IMG/VR virus record: IMGVR_UViG_3300044712_000429
Coordinates: 1-64,000 of that record
Direction: 5' to 3' (one strand)
Source: a virus
Length of the DNA: 64,000 bases
In this document: positions 6,916 to 15,428 of the stretch, one piece after another
Position numbering within the stretch: the first letter of the stretch is position 1
Layout of the letters: the number at the start of each line of letters is the position of its first letter
Notes under the pieces: model-generated
Told to the model about the DNA's origin: nothing
Databases searched by the model: none
Seen by the model: only the letters and a program-made list of their open reading frames with translations
Program-made: the position numbers and the translations under genes

Positions 6916-9051
6916 ATGCCTGTTGACGCCGCGAAATCGCAAGAGAACTGGCTCCGCTTCCAGTACTGCCGTGATCGCGGCCACTTGGACTTCATCACGA
7001 AGGCTGACCGCTGCGAGCAGTTCTTCGTCGGCGAGCAGTGGAGCAAGGACGACCTTGCGCGGCTGAAGGAACAGCGCCGTCCGGCGATGACGATCAACAA
7101 GATTCTCTCGACCATGAGCAACATCCTGGGCGAGCAGATTCATAACCGCACCGAGATTCTGTTCCGGCCCAAGAACGGCTCACCCGCCGAGGTGGCCGAG
7201 GCGCTGACGAAGATATGGATGCACGTCAGTCAGGAGAACCAGCTTCCGTGGGTGCGCTCCGACGTGTTCTGTGATGGCCTTGTCAGGTCGCGTGGCTTCT
7301 ACGACGTGCGCTTGAAGTTCAACGACTCCATGGAAGGTGAGCTGCAGATCACGCAGCTCAACTCGAAGAACGTCGTGATTGACCCCGACGCCGACGCCTA
7401 CGATCCTGACACGTGGAATGACGTGTTCATCACGAAGTGGCTCTCGGGTCAGGACATCGCAATCCTCTACAACGAAGAAGATGGCGAGTACCTCGCCAAC
7501 CGGGAGGGCAGCTCCTATGTGTACGGCTTCGACTCCCTTGAGCGCACGCGTGACCGCTTCGGCGGCCTCATGCCTGTTGCGGGTTACTACGACGTGGGCG
7601 ACAAACAGAACGTGCGACGTAACGTACGCGTCCTTGAGCGACAGTACCGAAAGCTGGACAAGCAACTCCACTTTGTTGACATCGAGACCGGAGACATGCG
7701 CCCCGTCCCCATGGGATGGGATCGAAATCGCATTGCCAACCTTCTTGAGAAAGCGGGTGGGAATCTCTCTACGACGAAGAAGCTGGTTAAGCGCATTCGG
7801 TGGTGTGTCACCGCTGACAACGTCGTCCTCCACGATGACTGGTCACCTTACAAGCATCTCACCCCGGTGCCGTACTTCCCCTACTTCCGTTACGGCAAGA
7901 CCGTCGGGGTGGTGGAGAACCTCCTGGGGCCGCAGGAAATCCTGAACAAGGTTTCGTCGCAGGAGCTGCACATCGTCAACACCACCGCGAACAGCGGGTG
8001 GGTGGTGGAAGCCGGGTCGCTGGTCAACATGACCATCGAAGAACTGGAAGCGAAGGGTGCTCAAACCGGCCTCGTGCTGGAGTACCAGAAGGGTTTCAAC
8101 CCGCCCGAGAAGATCACGCCGAATAGCACACCTACCGGCCTTGACCGTATCAGCTACAAGGCCGAGGAGCACATCAAGGGTATCTCTGGCGTGTCGGACT
8201 CCATGCAGGGTTTCGACCGCGAGGACGTTGCGGCCAAGGCTATCGCCTACAAGCAGGCTCGCGGCTCCGTGAACCAGACGAAGGTGCTCGACAACCTCGA
8301 ACGCACGGACTACATCCTTGCGCGGAACTGCCTGGACATCATTCAGGAGTTCTACACCGAGCCTCGCATCATCAACATCATCGGCGCGGACGTGACGCAG
8401 GCTCCGGAAGAAGTCCGCATCAACCAGTTCGATGAGACCACTGGGAAGATCGCCAACGATCTGACCCTTGGTGAGTACGACATCACGATCACGACCTCCC
8501 CGCACCGCGCCAGCCTCGAAGACAGCCAGTTCGAACAGGCTCGGGCCATGCGCGAAATCGGTGTGGCGATTCCGGATAGCGTTCTCATCGAGAACAGCCG
8601 CCTCATGCGCCGTGCTGACATCATCAAGCAGATGGGGGATGACAAGAACTCCCCCGAAGCACAGGCGGCGGCGCAACTCGACCAGCGCGCACGTGAAGCG
8701 GAGGTCTCCGGTATGGAAGGTGACGCCGCGAAGAAGCACGCCGAGGCCGCGAAGATCGCTCAGGAAGCACAGGGTGGTGATCAGGCTGAGATCGCAAAGA
8801 TGCAGGCCGAGCTTCAGATGGAGCGCGAGCGTCTTGACATGGAGCTGCAGAAGATGCGCGAAGAGATGGCGCTCAAGCAGCAGGAAATGATGCAGAAGTT
8901 GCACCTGAAGGCCGCAGAGCACCAGCAAGACGCGGCCATCAAGCAAGCCGACGCTGAGCAGAACGCTCAGCTTCGAGAGCAGGACGCTGCTGCGGAGCGC
9001 GCAAGAAAGCTCCGTGAAGGCAGTGAATCAGCAGAACCCGCTAACGCCTAA
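6916..9051 (+). CDS. Portal protein
   Basis: The 711-aa protein is the DNA channel and connector at the packaging vertex. Length, position (late, before scaffold and capsid) and the N-terminal 'NWLRFQYCRDRGHLDF' and 'GEQWSKDDLARLKEQRRPAM' regions fit P22-type portals. The C-terminal part from about residue 580 is a long charged coiled coil rich in Glu, Gln, Lys and Ala. This matches the helical barrel/crown of long portals. It is expected to bind the large terminase during packaging and the head-tail adaptors afterwards. ATG at 6916 follows the ferritin-like gene by 7 bases. Confidence 0.9.
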   Translation: MPVDAAKSQENWLRFQYCRDRGHLDFITKADRCEQFFVGEQWSKDDLARLKEQRRPAMTINKILSTMSNILGEQIHNRTEILFRPKNGSPAEVAEALTKIWMHVSQENQLPWVRSDVFCDGLVRSRGFYDVRLKFNDSMEGELQITQLNSKNVVIDPDADAYDPDTWNDVFITKWLSGQDIAILYNEEDGEYLANREGSSYVYGFDSLERTRDRFGGLMPVAGYYDVGDKQNVRRNVRVLERQYRKLDKQLHFVDIETGDMRPVPMGWDRNRIANLLEKAGGNLSTTKKLVKRIRWCVTADNVVLHDDWSPYKHLTPVPYFPYFRYGKTVGVVENLLGPQEILNKVSSQELHIVNTTANSGWVVEAGSLVNMTIEELEAKGAQTGLVLEYQKGFNPPEKITPNSTPTGLDRISYKAEEHIKGISGVSDSMQGFDREDVAAKAIAYKQARGSVNQTKVLDNLERTDYILARNCLDIIQEFYTEPRIINIIGADVTQAPEEVRINQFDETTGKIANDLTLGEYDITITTSPHRASLEDSQFEQARAMREIGVAIPDSVLIENSRLMRRADIIKQMGDDKNSPEAQAAAQLDQRAREAEVSGMEGDAAKKHAEAAKIAQEAQGGDQAEIAKMQAELQMERERLDMELQKMREEMALKQQEMMQKLHLKAAEHQQDAAIKQADAEQNAQLREQDAAAERARKLREGSESAEPANA

Positions 9052-9068
9052 CCCCAAGGAGAAGCACG

Positions 9069-10133
9069 ATGTCCGCACTGATGATGAAGATGTTGCAACC
9101 CTACTGCAAACCCCTTGAAGAAGGTGCTGACGGTGGTGGTGGTGCTGTTGATCGCGGCGACGAGGTTGTGACCTCGAAGCTCGCCAACGGTGAAGAGGAT
9201 GCCCAGGCCGCGAAGGAAGCTGCCGAGAAGGCCGCTGCCGACGAAGCAGCCGCTGCGGAGAAGCTCGCCGAGGAAGCGGCTGCGCGCAAGGCTGCTGATG
9301 AAGCCGCCGCTGCTGCTGCGAAGGAAGAACAGGCCCGGGATGAGAAGACCGGCAAGTTCGCCAAGAGGGACGACGCCCATATCCCCAAGGCACGCTTCGA
9401 TGAAGCGGTGAACAAGGAGCGTCAGGCGCGTGAAGCCGCCGAGAACAAGCTCATCGAACTGCAGAAGCAGCTCAAGACGGTGGATCGTGCGGCTGATAAC
9501 GAGAAGCTGGAAACCGAGATCACTGCGCTGGAGCAGCAGCACACCAAGCTCATGCTCGACGGCGAGAGTGACAAGGCTGCTGCGGTGATGAAGGAGATCA
9601 GGCTGAAAGAGCGCCAGATCGGCATTGCCACCAGCACCGCAATGTCCGAGGCTGCGAAAGAGCAGGCTCGTGAGGACATTCGCTTCGACATGGCTGTCGA
9701 GAAGCTGGAAGAGACCTATCCGGAATTCAACCCGAAGCACGAGAAGTTCGACCGCGACCTCGTGACCATGGTGGTCGCGCTCCAGGGCCACAAGATCGGT
9801 GAAGGTCTGTCGCCCTCCAAGGCGCTGATCGCCGCTGCTGAAGACGTGATGAAGCGCCTCGTCGGCGACGGCGGCAAACCCAAGGAAGAGAAGAAGGAGG
9901 ACGAATCGCTCTCCGCTGCCAAGGGTGCCACGGATCGCAAGGCTGCTGCAGTCGAGAAGAACCTCGACACCGCGAAGCGTCAACCGGCCAGCACCTCCGT
10001 TGCCGGGAAGGACAGCGACAAGGGTGGTGAGAAGGCCGTGGGTTACGGTGAGAAGGGGATGATCATCACCCCCGAAGAGTTCGCAGCCATGCCGGAGTCT
10101 ACCAAGTCCAAGTTGCGTGGAGACGTACTGTGA
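9069..10133 (+). CDS. Scaffolding protein
   Basis: This 354-aa protein is extremely rich in Ala, Glu and Lys, with a long predicted coiled coil over about residues 35-110 and 120-200, and an overall highly charged, low-complexity make-up. It lies between the portal and the capsid genes, the usual place for an assembly scaffold that shapes the procapsid and is then released. AAGGAGAAGCACG precedes the ATG. The C-terminal basic and mixed tail could bind capsid protein, as in P22-type scaffolds. No protease motif is visible, so it is probably not a scaffold-protease fusion. Confidence 0.8.
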   Translation: MSALMMKMLQPYCKPLEEGADGGGGAVDRGDEVVTSKLANGEEDAQAAKEAAEKAAADEAAAAEKLAEEAAARKAADEAAAAAAKEEQARDEKTGKFAKRDDAHIPKARFDEAVNKERQAREAAENKLIELQKQLKTVDRAADNEKLETEITALEQQHTKLMLDGESDKAAAVMKEIRLKERQIGIATSTAMSEAAKEQAREDIRFDMAVEKLEETYPEFNPKHEKFDRDLVTMVVALQGHKIGEGLSPSKALIAAAEDVMKRLVGDGGKPKEEKKEDESLSAAKGATDRKAAAVEKNLDTAKRQPASTSVAGKDSDKGGEKAVGYGEKGMIITPEEFAAMPESTKSKLRGDVL

Positions 10134-10876
10134 ATGCTCCCACCATAACCATCGCAGACATCCACAGCAAGATCAAAGCCGCGACCTACACTTTGCTGAG
10201 TGATGGTCGCACGACGATCTGTCAACTTACGCTGGAAAATGGCTATACCGTGATCGGCAAGTCGGCTTGCGTCAGCGCGGAGAACTACAACCAAGCTCTT
10301 GGTGAGAAGTTCGCTTTCGAAGATGCCGTGAATGCGATTTGGCCCCTCGAAGGCTACCTGCTGAAGGAACGTCTCTTCCGCGAAGATCGTGGTGACGTGA
10401 ATTCGTTCGCACAGGAGCAAGCAACTGCCACCCGAGCGCACATGATTGATGTGTATGCAGCACTGGGTGTTCGTTTCGGTGATAACCCGTTTCATCGCAT
10501 CGAAGCTCTGGTTGCCAATCAGCCGCAGGATGTACAAGCCCACCCGCTCGACAAGATCGCTCGCCTCTGCCACGAGGTGAACCGCGCCTACTGCCAAGCT
10601 CTCGGCGACGATAGCCAGGTGTCTTGGGAAGACGCTCCTGAGTGGCAGCGCGAGTCGGAGCGCATGGGGGTCGACATGCACCTCATGGGTGACTTCGGCC
10701 CCGAGGCGAGCCACATCGGCTGGATGAACCAGAAGATCAGGGACGGCTGGACATACGGCCCGGTGAAGGACGCCGAGAAGAAGGAACACCCGTGCATGGT
10801 GGCCTTCGAACTTCTGCCGCGTGAGCAGCAAGCCAAGGATCACATCTTTCGTGCCATCGTGCACTGCTTCAAATAG
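10130..10876 (+). CDS. Gp49-like and RyR-domain fusion protein
   Basis: The 248-aa protein joins two recognisable parts. Residues about 1-90 ('TITIADIHSKIK', 'YTLLSDGRTTICQLTLENGY', 'GKSACV') match the phage Gp49/Gp66-like small-protein family. Residues about 155-245 ('WEDAPEWQRESERMGV', 'GPEASHIGWM', 'GWTYGPVKD', 'HPCMV', 'FRAIVH') match the RyR repeat domain found in ryanodine receptors and phage proteins. The role of either part in phages is not established. GTG at 10130 overlaps the scaffold stop. The location among head genes suggests co-expression with the capsid, possibly as a host-directed or structural protein. Confidence 0.8.
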   Translation: MNAPTITIADIHSKIKAATYTLLSDGRTTICQLTLENGYTVIGKSACVSAENYNQALGEKFAFEDAVNAIWPLEGYLLKERLFREDRGDVNSFAQEQATATRAHMIDVYAALGVRFGDNPFHRIEALVANQPQDVQAHPLDKIARLCHEVNRAYCQALGDDSQVSWEDAPEWQRESERMGVDMHLMGDFGPEASHIGWMNQKIRDGWTYGPVKDAEKKEHPCMVAFELLPREQQAKDHIFRAIVHCFK

Positions 10877-10884
10877 GAGACATC

Positions 10885-11322
10885 ATGTCTGAAATCTCGC
10901 AAGTACTGGGTCGCACCACCGTCGTCCGCGACGCCGACACCAACAAGTTCATCGCTCTTCGGGATGATCACGGCAACGACGTTGTGACGGCGGCTGACTT
11001 CGCCACTGCTGCGTCGGTTTCAGACCTCCAAGCCACCGTGGTGTACGAAACCACGGTCAACACCGTTGCGCCGGTCATCACTCCCGGCGCTGGTGTGGCT
11101 GGCACGGTCGAGTTCTCATGTACCACGGGTACGTGGAGCCATCTGCCTCTCTCCTACGCCTACCAGTGGCAGGCTGACGCCGTGGACATTCCCGACGAAA
11201 CGGCCAACACCTACACCACCGTGGTGGGCGATGCGGGTAAGGAAATCACGTGCGTCGTCACCGCGACGAACGTCAAGGGCGCTGGCTCCCCGGTCAGCAG
11301 CAACGGCGTCACACCCTCGTAA
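10885..11322 (+). CDS. Ig-like virion decoration protein
   Basis: The 145-aa protein has a short N-terminal part and then an immunoglobulin-like domain (about residues 60-143). The domain has paired Cys (FSCTTG and ITCVVTATN), a Trp in SYAYQWQ, and the 'YTTVVGDAGKEITC' strand typical of phage Ig domains. Such domains decorate capsids or tails and may stick weakly to carbohydrates or mucus. It sits just upstream of the capsid gene with a clear AGGAGACATC leader. Probably exposed on the head surface (inference). Confidence 0.75.
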   Translation: MSEISQVLGRTTVVRDADTNKFIALRDDHGNDVVTAADFATAASVSDLQATVVYETTVNTVAPVITPGAGVAGTVEFSCTTGTWSHLPLSYAYQWQADAVDIPDETANTYTTVVGDAGKEITCVVTATNVKGAGSPVSSNGVTPS

Positions 11323-11331
11323 GGAGCGGTC

Positions 11332-11931
11332 ATGAAACGCATCACCAACAGCTACACCTCTGTCGCGGCCAGCGTCACCGGCTTCGCTTCCAACGTAACC
11401 GCCGACGTGTGGGCGCTGACCGCCAATGTCCCGGGTGATGATCTCGCCCACAAGCTCACCATCAAGGGTGACGCGGCTACCGACCACTCAGCCAAGACAG
11501 CCGTCATCGTCGGCCTGGACGAGAACGGTGCCGCGCAGAGCGAGACCGTCAACCTGCCCAACGGTGTGGCGACGGTCACCAGCACCAAGTACTGGTCTCG
11601 CGTCACCTCGGTCACGCCGAGCGCCACCATCGGACTCGACACCATGGACATCGGTTGGGCGGCAGAGTCCGTCGCGCCGTGGATTCCCGTGGCGAACTTC
11701 AGCATCCCCGGGGTCTTCAACCTCGGTTTCGTCGTGAAGCCCACAGCCGGTGCGCCCACCTATACCGTCCAAAGCTCCTATGACGACAGCTACCCGGTGG
11801 ATCATGCGACCGTTGCGGCCATTGCAAACGCCGTGGCTACGGGCGCCTACACCGCTGCGATCTCCAGCATGCGGGTCAAATTCACCGCAGCCGGTGCACT
11901 CACCCTGACCGCGATGGTGGCCCACCTCTAA
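11332..11931 (+). CDS. Putative virion structural protein (199 aa)
   Basis: Thr/Ala/Val-rich, beta-dominated protein without Cys, membrane segments or a known motif. It follows the Ig-like gene by 9 bases with AAGGAGCGG before the ATG and precedes the capsid gene's leader. Composition and place suggest a head decoration or minor capsid protein. I cannot name a family. Confidence 0.75.
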   Translation: MKRITNSYTSVAASVTGFASNVTADVWALTANVPGDDLAHKLTIKGDAATDHSAKTAVIVGLDENGAAQSETVNLPNGVATVTSTKYWSRVTSVTPSATIGLDTMDIGWAAESVAPWIPVANFSIPGVFNLGFVVKPTAGAPTYTVQSSYDDSYPVDHATVAAIANAVATGAYTAAISSMRVKFTAAGALTLTAMVAHL

Positions 11932-11938
11932 AAATCTC

Positions 11939-11973
11939 TTGCGCGGCTCTAATATTCTCTGTTAGAGTCGCGC
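11939..11973 (+). promoter_or_regulatory. Capsid-gene promoter or hairpin
   Basis: TTGCGC (11939-11944), 18 bases, then TAGAGT preceded by TG (extended -10, 11960-11968). The same bases form a 12-bp inverted repeat, GCGCGGCTCTAA (11941-11952) against TTAGAGTCGCGC (11962-11973), with one G-T pair. CTCTGTTAGAGTCGCGCC resembles the 20-mer promoters at 1958 and 6507. It could be a promoter, an operator or an mRNA stem; the two readings are not exclusive. Confidence 0.45.
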
Positions 11974-12050
11974 CAGTAGCAAAAACCACTTGGGGTTTGT
12001 ACCAAGGCCGTCCAGCTAGGGACGAAAAAACCAGCCGCCTCGTCAGCGTC

Positions 12051-12129
12051 AAAGGTCGTCGTTTCGCCGCTGTCAGCGACAAGACAGATGCATGAAGCCG
12101 CAAGAGAGCTTCGGAACCGCACGACCTTT
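12051..12129 (+). promoter_or_regulatory. Structured leader of the capsid mRNA
   Basis: AAAGGTCGT (12051-12059) and ACGACCTTT (12121-12129) form a perfect 9-bp closing stem around 61 bases that hold smaller stems (CTGTC/GACAG). TTCGGAACCGC (12110-12120) is the same 11-mer found at the 3' edge of the non-coding hairpins at 133-143, 37493-37503 and 37758-37768. The structure ends 21 bases before the capsid start. It may set stability or translation of the capsid message (inference). It is not a tRNA. Confidence 0.5.
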
Positions 12130-12150
12130 ACAACTGATTAGGAGCCAATC

Positions 12151-13278
12151 ATGGCAAACACCAATTTTGGTCTATTGACCAATGAACAGAAGACCATCTG
12201 GTCGATGGACTTCTGGAAGCAGGCCCGCAACTTCTCCTTCGTCAACAAGTTCCTCGGCAAGGACAGCAACTCGATGGTGCAACACATCGATGAGCTGAAG
12301 AAGACCGAGAAGGGCGCACGCGCCGTCATCACCCTCGTCGCCGACATGGAAGGCGATGGCGTGGTCGGAGACCGCACCCTGAAGGGCAACGAAGAAGTCC
12401 TCAAGTCGTACGACCAGGTGATCCGGATCGACCAGATGCGGAACGCGAACCACAACGAAGGTCGCATGGCCGAGCAGAAGTCCATCGTCACCTTCCGCGA
12501 GCAGTCCCGCGACAAGCTGGCCTACTGGTTGGCTGACCGTATCGACCAACTGGCCTTCCTGACCCTGTCCGGCGTCGCCTACTCGCAGACCAACAAGGGC
12601 GCTGCCCGTGTCGGCTCCGATCTGACGAACCTCGAATTCGCGGCTGACATCACCGCCCCGTCCTCGAAGCGCAACCTGACCTGGGATCAAGGCACCAGCA
12701 CCCTGCAAGTCAACGCAGGCACTGGCGGCATCGTGGCTGGCGCCATCGGCACCGGCGACTACCCGTGTTGGGACATGTTCGTCCAGGCAAAAGCCTACGC
12801 CAAGGACAACTACATCCGTGGCACCGTCAGCAAGGAAGGCGAAGAGCTGTATCACATCTTCCTCACGCCCCAGGCGATGGCGAAGCTGAAGCTCGATCCG
12901 GTCTACCGCGACAACCTGCGCTACGCCCAACAGCGTGGTTCGGCCAACGAACTCTTCACTGGTTCGAGCGTCAAGATCGACGGCCTGATGCTGCACGAGT
13001 TCCGTCACGTCTACAACACTGCGGGTGCCGCTGCTGGCTCCAAGTGGGGTGCTGGTGGAAACGTCGACGGCTGTCAGATTCTGATGTGCGGCGCGCAAGC
13101 GATGGGTATGGCAGACATCGGCAACCCCGAGTGGGACGAGATGTCCGATGACTACGGCAACAGCTTCGGTATCGCTGTCGCAAAAATCCTCGGCTTCAAG
13201 AAGCCCCAGTTCTACACCCAGTACTCGGGCGGCACCGTGCAAGACCACGGCGTCATCTCGATCTACACCGCTCAGTAA
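12151..13278 (+). CDS. Major capsid protein, N4-gp56 family
   Basis: The 375-aa HK97-fold shell protein belongs to the N4-gp56 family. The N-terminus has the family pattern of a 'WSMDFWKQARNFSFVNKFLG' helix and 'DELKKTEKGARAVITLVADMEGDGV' strand, then the 'DQMRNANHNEGRMAEQK' and 'LADRIDQLAFLTLSG' segments. It should form the icosahedral head around the scaffold product. AGGAGCCAATC precedes the ATG. A 219-base leader with a promoter-like stem and a closed RNA domain lies upstream, which fits its need for high expression. No cleavable prodomain is evident. Confidence 0.95.
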   Translation: MANTNFGLLTNEQKTIWSMDFWKQARNFSFVNKFLGKDSNSMVQHIDELKKTEKGARAVITLVADMEGDGVVGDRTLKGNEEVLKSYDQVIRIDQMRNANHNEGRMAEQKSIVTFREQSRDKLAYWLADRIDQLAFLTLSGVAYSQTNKGAARVGSDLTNLEFAADITAPSSKRNLTWDQGTSTLQVNAGTGGIVAGAIGTGDYPCWDMFVQAKAYAKDNYIRGTVSKEGEELYHIFLTPQAMAKLKLDPVYRDNLRYAQQRGSANELFTGSSVKIDGLMLHEFRHVYNTAGAAAGSKWGAGGNVDGCQILMCGAQAMGMADIGNPEWDEMSDDYGNSFGIAVAKILGFKKPQFYTQYSGGTVQDHGVISIYTAQ

Positions 13279-13289
13279 GGAGAAAGACC

Positions 13290-13742
13290 ATGACTGCAAA
13301 GATCGCAGCCCGTACCGCCCAGTGGCCGCTTGCGGCTGAGTTCACCTTCAACTTCGATGACACGATGAAGGACACAGCCGGGGTCACCCGTGACTTCGGC
13401 TCCCTGGCTGGCGGCTCGTCCGCTGCCACCTTCTACGCCTTCGAACCGATCCCGCTGCCCGTGGGTGCCACCGTCATCGGTGGTCACGTGGTGACGGACA
13501 CCGCGTTCGACACGGCTGGTTACGACGTGAAGGTGGGTGACAGCGCCTCGGTTGACCGCTACCTCGGCTCGACCGACAAGAAGGGCACCGGCCTGACCGA
13601 GCTGGTTCCGACCGGCTACGTCGGCGTCGGTGAAAACCTTCGTGTTTCGGTCTCGACCGATGACGCCTGCACCACCGGCAAGATGACCGTTCGTGTGCTC
13701 TACACGATTGCGAATCGCGCCAACGAAAACACGATCAACTGA
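13290..13742 (+). CDS. Putative capsid-associated protein (150 aa)
   Basis: Directly behind the capsid gene (11 bases, AAGGAGAAAGACC leader). The protein is rich in Ala, Thr, Gly and Asp with beta-strand periodicity and no Cys-pair, membrane segment or known catalytic motif. Position and size suggest a head decoration or stabilising protein made with the capsid protein, ahead of the strong hairpin at 13755-13780. No family recognised. Confidence 0.75.
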   Translation: MTAKIAARTAQWPLAAEFTFNFDDTMKDTAGVTRDFGSLAGGSSAATFYAFEPIPLPVGATVIGGHVVTDTAFDTAGYDVKVGDSASVDRYLGSTDKKGTGLTELVPTGYVGVGENLRVSVSTDDACTTGKMTVRVLYTIANRANENTIN

Positions 13743-13754
13743 TCGTGCCAACCA

Positions 13755-13780
13755 AGCAACGGGGCTTCGGCCCCGTTGCT
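13755..13780 (+). terminator. UUCG hairpin behind the capsid gene pair
   Basis: AGCAACGGGGC (13755-13765), TTCG loop, then GCCCCGTTGCT (13770-13780): a perfect 11-bp stem with a stable cUUCGg tetraloop. No T-run follows (TCTACCTACTGG), so it is either a weak or partial terminator or an mRNA-stabilising and processing stem. It would help keep capsid transcripts more abundant than downstream genes. Confidence 0.6.
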
Positions 13781-13800
13781 CTACCTACTGGAGAAAACTC

Positions 13801-14199
13801 ATGCCCGAATTCATTCTGAATCGCACCCACGTCCTCGACGGCAAGGGTCACAAGATTCGCTTTACCAAGGGTCAGCCCACCTACGTGCCGCCCGAACTTA
13901 TCCGCGAAGCTATCGGCATCGGTGCCGAGTGCCTGGACGAAACCGTCAAGCCCTTCGGCGACGACGAGGACGAGGACGGCAAGATCGACCCGAACAAGAT
14001 GACGCCGGAAGACAAGGAAAAGGTGTTCTTCGCCGCCTTCGAGCTTCTGATCGAGCGTAATGGCCGCGATGACTTCGGCGGCGACGGCAAACCCGCCATG
14101 GACGCCCTGAAGAAGCTGATCGACTTCAACTTCGTCAAGAAGGAGCGTGACGCGGCATTCCAGAAGTTCCGTGAGCAGAAGGAAGCCGCGAAGGACTGA
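13801..14199 (+). CDS. Hypothetical acidic late protein (132 aa)
   Basis: Begins 'MPEFILNRTHVL' after a TGGAG ribosome site. Residues about 52-62 are a Glu/Asp-rich stretch; the C-terminal half is helical and Lys/Glu-rich. It lies between the capsid pair and a head-tail connector candidate, and its stop overlaps the next start. Small head-completion or neck-associated proteins often occupy this place, but no family match is visible to me. Confidence 0.7.
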   Translation: MPEFILNRTHVLDGKGHKIRFTKGQPTYVPPELIREAIGIGAECLDETVKPFGDDEDEDGKIDPNKMTPEDKEKVFFAAFELLIERNGRDDFGGDGKPAMDALKKLIDFNFVKKERDAAFQKFREQKEAAKD

Positions 14200-14891
14200 T
14201 GATGAAGAACTCCGGTGAACTGATCGACCGCTTCCGTGCGGACATCGTTGACGTAGCCAAACCCTACCTCTGGTCGGACGAAGAGGTGGTGAACTACGCG
14301 GACGATGCCTACCGCATGTTCATCAGGCTCACCGGGGGCATCGCAGATTTCACCAGTGATCTCACGAAGATTCAACTGGTGACCGGGGAGGACATCGTGG
14401 AACCCCACGAGTCCATCCTCCGCGTCATGACGGCGACTCTCGCCTCGACAGGTAACGAGATCGAGGTTCTGAACGCCACCGACCTCCCCATGCTGTTCCA
14501 GAGCAACGTCGACTACGGCTCGCTGCGCACCTTGTCCATGAAGAACCTCCCCGGCGCGGTGCGCTGGCTGATCATGGGTATGGAGCGCAACAAGGCCAAG
14601 GTCGTTCAGATTCCGATTGCCGATGACGAGATCAACATGTTCGTCTATCGACTGCCCAAAGACCACATCACCGACGAGAAGCACGAACTCGGCGACATCG
14701 CTGAAGAGCACCACATCCACTTGCTCAAGGGGATGAAGGGGTTGGCTTACCTAAAGCAAGACGCTGAGACCTTCGACAAGACGAAGGCTGCTGAGTCAGA
14801 AGCTGCGTTCCGCGCCTACTGCGCCCAGTGCAAGGCCGAGTGGGAGCGGTACAAACACAAAACCCGAGTCGTCGCGTACGGCGGTCTCTGA
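14199..14891 (+). CDS. Head-tail connector/adaptor candidate (230 aa)
   Basis: A helical N-terminus ('LIDRFRADIVDVAKPYLWSDEEVVNYADDAYRMF') followed by a mixed domain resembles the adaptor proteins that attach below the portal in short-tailed phages (gp4/gp11-type role). The pattern of an early 'D..KPYLWSD.E...Y.N.A' helix is common in such proteins. The start codon overlaps the upstream stop (ATG at 14199 or 14202). The C-terminal helix is rich in Lys, Glu and Ala. Probably binds the portal ring and the tail (inference). Confidence 0.65.
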   Translation: MMKNSGELIDRFRADIVDVAKPYLWSDEEVVNYADDAYRMFIRLTGGIADFTSDLTKIQLVTGEDIVEPHESILRVMTATLASTGNEIEVLNATDLPMLFQSNVDYGSLRTLSMKNLPGAVRWLIMGMERNKAKVVQIPIADDEINMFVYRLPKDHITDEKHELGDIAEEHHIHLLKGMKGLAYLKQDAETFDKTKAAESEAAFRAYCAQCKAEWERYKHKTRVVAYGGL

Positions 14892-15019
14892 TGAACACGC
14901 AAAAGCCCCAGGCGGCGGTGGGTGCGTGTGGGCGACTGAGTGCTTGCCTCAAAACACCGTCAGCACAGGCGCACGCTAACTCCATGGTGTGCGGCCTGTT
15001 GCACCTATTCGAAACCTAG
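14891..15019 (+). CDS. Possible 42-aa protein
   Basis: An ATG overlaps the stop of the adaptor gene (TGATG) and opens a 42-residue frame rich in Ala, Gln, Cys and His that ends 10 bases before the next gene. The overlap favours translation by reinitiation. Composition gives no functional clue. It could be a non-gene gap filler. Confidence 0.35.
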   Translation: MNTQKPQAAVGACGRLSACLKTPSAQAHANSMVCGLLHLFET

Positions 15020-15029
15020 AGGAATAGTC

Positions 15030-15428
15030 ATGTCCGAGTTCAACCGCCGCGAGTCCGATAAACACCTCGACATCGAGCAAATGATTATCGAGGAGCCTGA
15101 TCCGAAGCAGCGGGCCTTCCTCGTGGTGTTGAACTCGATCAACCAGTCGTTGCAAGCCAACACGGTTCTTACGCAGACCGTCAGCAGCAAGCTGGAAAAA
15201 CATCTGACCAACTTCGAAGAGCACGCCCGGGAAGAGGAGGCTCTCATGAACAAGGGTCGCGGGGCATGGAAGGTGGCCGCATGGGTCATCGGCATCGCCC
15301 AGGTGATCGGTGTAGCCGTGTGGGTGGACGCACGCTCGGAGCTGATGGGGGTGCACAACAACATCGCCACGCTAACCATGACCGATGCGAATCATGACCA
15401 CCGCCTCAAGGCTTTGGAAAAGAAATGA
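15030..15428 (+). CDS. Single-TM protein of the lysis cassette
   Basis: A 132-aa protein with an N-terminal soluble helical part (Glu/Asp-rich, coiled-coil like at 40-75), one transmembrane segment at about 83-100 ('AAWVIGIAQVIGVAVWV') and a short periplasmic or cytoplasmic tail with a helical end. It overlaps the DUF5675 gene and precedes the holin candidate, so a role in lysis (pinholin, antiholin or inner-membrane spanin-like) is plausible. The sequence alone does not say which. AGAGGAATAGTC precedes the ATG. Confidence 0.65.
   Translation: MSEFNRRESDKHLDIEQMIIEEPDPKQRAFLVVLNSINQSLQANTVLTQTVSSKLEKHLTNFEEHAREEEALMNKGRGAWKVAAWVIGIAQVIGVAVWVDARSELMGVHNNIATLTMTDANHDHRLKALEKK

Noticed and set aside
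12051-12129. Self-cleaving ribozyme (hammerhead, twister, pistol)
   Set aside because: The conserved core bases of these ribozymes could not be found; only helices are evident.
12172-13299. 375-aa minus-strand open frame
   Set aside because: It is the mirror frame of the major capsid gene.
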